6,244 nucleotides of DNA from an uncultured Bacilli bacterium (GTDB taxonomy: Bacteria; Bacillota_I; Bacilli_A; RF39; UBA660), in NCBI GenBank assembly GCA_947631655.1, contig CANRME010000071.1, positions 1 to 6,244 on the forward strand, in the 5' to 3' direction. Positions 4,643 through 6,244 of the stretch are shown here, in pieces (the first letter of the stretch is position 1; every line of letters starts with the position of its first letter). The position numbers were made by a program, and so were the translations under genes. The notes under the pieces are model-generated. The model did not search any database. It was not told where the DNA came from and was given only the letters and a program-made list of their open reading frames with translations.

Positions 4643-6196
4643 ATGCAAAATGGTGATATTACAACTAATAATCAAACTATAGAAAACACAAGTAATGGCC
4701 CTACAATTGTTAAAACTGATGTTGGTGCTAAAGACGGACAAAATAAATGTCCCAAGTGCGGGTCAACCGATATTGCTACTAATACCAATACAGGGAAATT
4801 AAGATGTAATTATTGCCGTTATGAATTTGTTCCAGAAAAAATTTCTGGTATGGTTGAAAATATAAGTGAACTACAAGGAGAAGTTATCGGTTCTGGAGCA
4901 ACTGATATAGTTGCTGATGCTAATGATGTTTTGACTTTTAAATGTAGTAGTTGTGGAGCAGAAGTCGTAATAGATACAGCTTCTGCTTCTCAAGCTAGAT
5001 GCCACTGGTGCCGAAATACTTTATCAGTTAACCAACAAATTCCTAATGGTTCCATCCCCGATGTTGTATTGCCTTTTGGGATTAATAAAGAAACTGCCAA
5101 ATCAGAGATTGCCAATTTTGTCGGTAAAAGAAAGTTTTTTGCTCATCCTAAATTTAAAGAAGAATTTACAACCGAAAATATTATGGGAGTATATTTTCCT
5201 TATATGTTAGTTGATGTTAATGCTCACGCTGTCTTTACCGGTGAAGGGGAACATCAAACTAGAAAATATTTTAGAGGTAGTGGAAATAATACCCAAGCAT
5301 ATTATGATGCAGATTTATACCATATCGAAAGAGAATTTGATTTAACAATAAATGGTTTATCTGTAGAATCAAGTTTAGATAAACTTAATAATATGTCTAG
5401 TAATAAAACTAATAATGTTATAAATGCCATAATGCCTTTCGATGTCGAAAATAGTGTTAAATATAATGCTAATTATTTAAAAGGTTCCACATCTGAAAGA
5501 AGAGATACAAATATTGAACAACTAAGACCAATAGTAGACACAGAATCAAAGGATATAGCCAGATATGCAGCTAATGAGTTATCTAATCAATATGATCGTG
5601 GAATTATTTGGAAACGTGAAGAGTTAGATATAAAAGGACAACAATGGGTATCAGCATATCTTCCAGTGTGGTTATATAGTTACCAACAAATAAAAGGGGA
5701 TAAAAAAATATTACATTATGTTGCTGTAAACGCTAGAACCAAAGAAACAATGGGAAGTGTTCCAATACATATGCCTAAATTGATAGGTGTATCTATACTA
5801 GTTGAAATACTAGGAATTCTTGCAATGTTATATATCGATTTTGATTATAGTTTCTTATTTTTACTAGCTGGTGTTTTATACTTCATATTAATGTTTATAA
5901 GATATCGTAATGCTAATGCTAGACATACTTATGAAACCGAAACTAAAAAGACTACATCAAATTTAAGAAAAGTTGATAATTTCATTAGAACTGAACAAGG
6001 TCTCACGAATGCTACTATGGATGGAGCAAACAACACAAGAGTTAATGGCGCTGCTCCAACTAGTCAAATTTTAGATTCTTTTTCAGGGCAAAATATAAGT
6101 AATAGCATTATTAATTCTGTAACAAATAATAGTGCTATTGCGAGTTTTATAAAAGATAATATAAATAAAGAACATCTGGTAAAAGTCAAGAGGTAA
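4643..6196 (+). CDS. ydjG: YdjG-like double zinc-ribbon membrane protein
   Basis: The 517-residue product carries a TFIIB-type zinc ribbon (C36-PK-C39 ... C55-NY-C58) and a second ribbon (C101-SS-C104 ... C120-HW-C123). A mixed domain of about 135-365 follows, with a VYFPYMLVDV block (183-192) and YLPVWLYSY (339-347). Two membrane helices (about 379-397 and 402-420) are separated by a short acidic turn, and a polar Asn-rich C-terminal tail (421-517) ends in KVKVKR-like basic residues (HLVKVKR). Both large soluble parts should lie on the same side, most likely the cytoplasm. Its start is 2 nt after the SPFH gene's stop and its RBS (AGGA, 4631-4634) lies inside that gene, so the pair is translationally coupled. 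In B. subtilis the YdjG/YdjH complex anchors YdjI. Here only one such membrane protein is seen, with a longer C-terminus than I would expect, so it might cover both roles. It could be an unnamed relative rather than a strict YdjG orthologue. Confidence 0.75.
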   Translation: MQNGDITTNNQTIENTSNGPTIVKTDVGAKDGQNKCPKCGSTDIATNTNTGKLRCNYCRYEFVPEKISGMVENISELQGEVIGSGATDIVADANDVLTFKCSSCGAEVVIDTASASQARCHWCRNTLSVNQQIPNGSIPDVVLPFGINKETAKSEIANFVGKRKFFAHPKFKEEFTTENIMGVYFPYMLVDVNAHAVFTGEGEHQTRKYFRGSGNNTQAYYDADLYHIEREFDLTINGLSVESSLDKLNNMSSNKTNNVINAIMPFDVENSVKYNANYLKGSTSERRDTNIEQLRPIVDTESKDIARYAANELSNQYDRGIIWKREELDIKGQQWVSAYLPVWLYSYQQIKGDKKILHYVAVNARTKETMGSVPIHMPKLIGVSILVEILGILAMLYIDFDYSFLFLLAGVLYFILMFIRYRNANARHTYETETKKTTSNLRKVDNFIRTEQGLTNATMDGANNTRVNGAAPTSQILDSFSGQNISNSIINSVTNNSAIASFIKDNINKEHLVKVKR

Positions 6197-6244
6197 AATA
6201 AAAAAGTTTTAGATATATTTTTAATATATTTAAATAAATTAGCG

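Noticed and set aside
6213..6229. ATATATT/AATATAT hairpin after the last gene as a terminator
   Set aside because: The 7-bp stem is entirely A-U with a 3-nt loop and no following U-tract; the operon may continue beyond the window.

Overview
The window is strongly AT-rich DNA from a low-GC Gram-positive (Firmicutes/Bacillota) bacterium. The RBSs are AGGAGG-like, the promoters sigma-A-like and the terminators hairpin plus U-tract. The reading frames use TGG for Trp and TGA does not interrupt them, so a Mycoplasma-type code is not needed. The surface protein's motifs (a 'LRYVG.dPNNY' block and a C-terminal 'G.GSSE.PYIL') resemble, from memory, proteins of uncultured gut Bacilli (RF39-like), but I cannot fix the taxon.

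Layout. Bases 1-247 hold no gene: there is a possible IS21-like terminal remnant (about 19-74) and a long imperfect hairpin (127-208). Bases 248-1304 form a compact defence-type module. A promoter, a short structured RNA, an Abi_2/AbiF-type HEPN protein gene (341-1210), a second copy of the same RNA and an intrinsic terminator follow in order. On the minus strand, 1321-1749 encodes an XRE-type regulator with a C-terminal zinc ribbon, convergent to abi. A 169-bp divergent promoter region with two inverted repeats separates it from a membrane-anchored extracellular protein (1919-3196) that ends at its own terminator (3219-3249). After an intergenic promoter, a two-gene operon runs to the end: a YdjI-like SPFH/SHOCT protein (3465-4640) and a YdjG-like double zinc-ribbon membrane protein (4643-6196). 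This pair is known from the Bacillus subtilis pspA-ydjGHI envelope-stress locus.

The most interesting signal is the pair of 37-nt RNA elements that bracket abi (284-320 and 1237-1273). They differ at seven positions. Six of these are the two sides of three base pairs in the central stem, all changed in a compensatory way, and the seventh lies in the apical loop. This is direct covariation evidence, inside one locus, for a selected RNA structure tied to an AbiF-type protein. It fits the known abiF RNA motif and the idea that AbiF-like HEPN proteins work with a small structured RNA. The two-copy flanking arrangement, with copy 1 serving as the gene's own leader and copy 2 followed by a dedicated terminator, is the unusual part.
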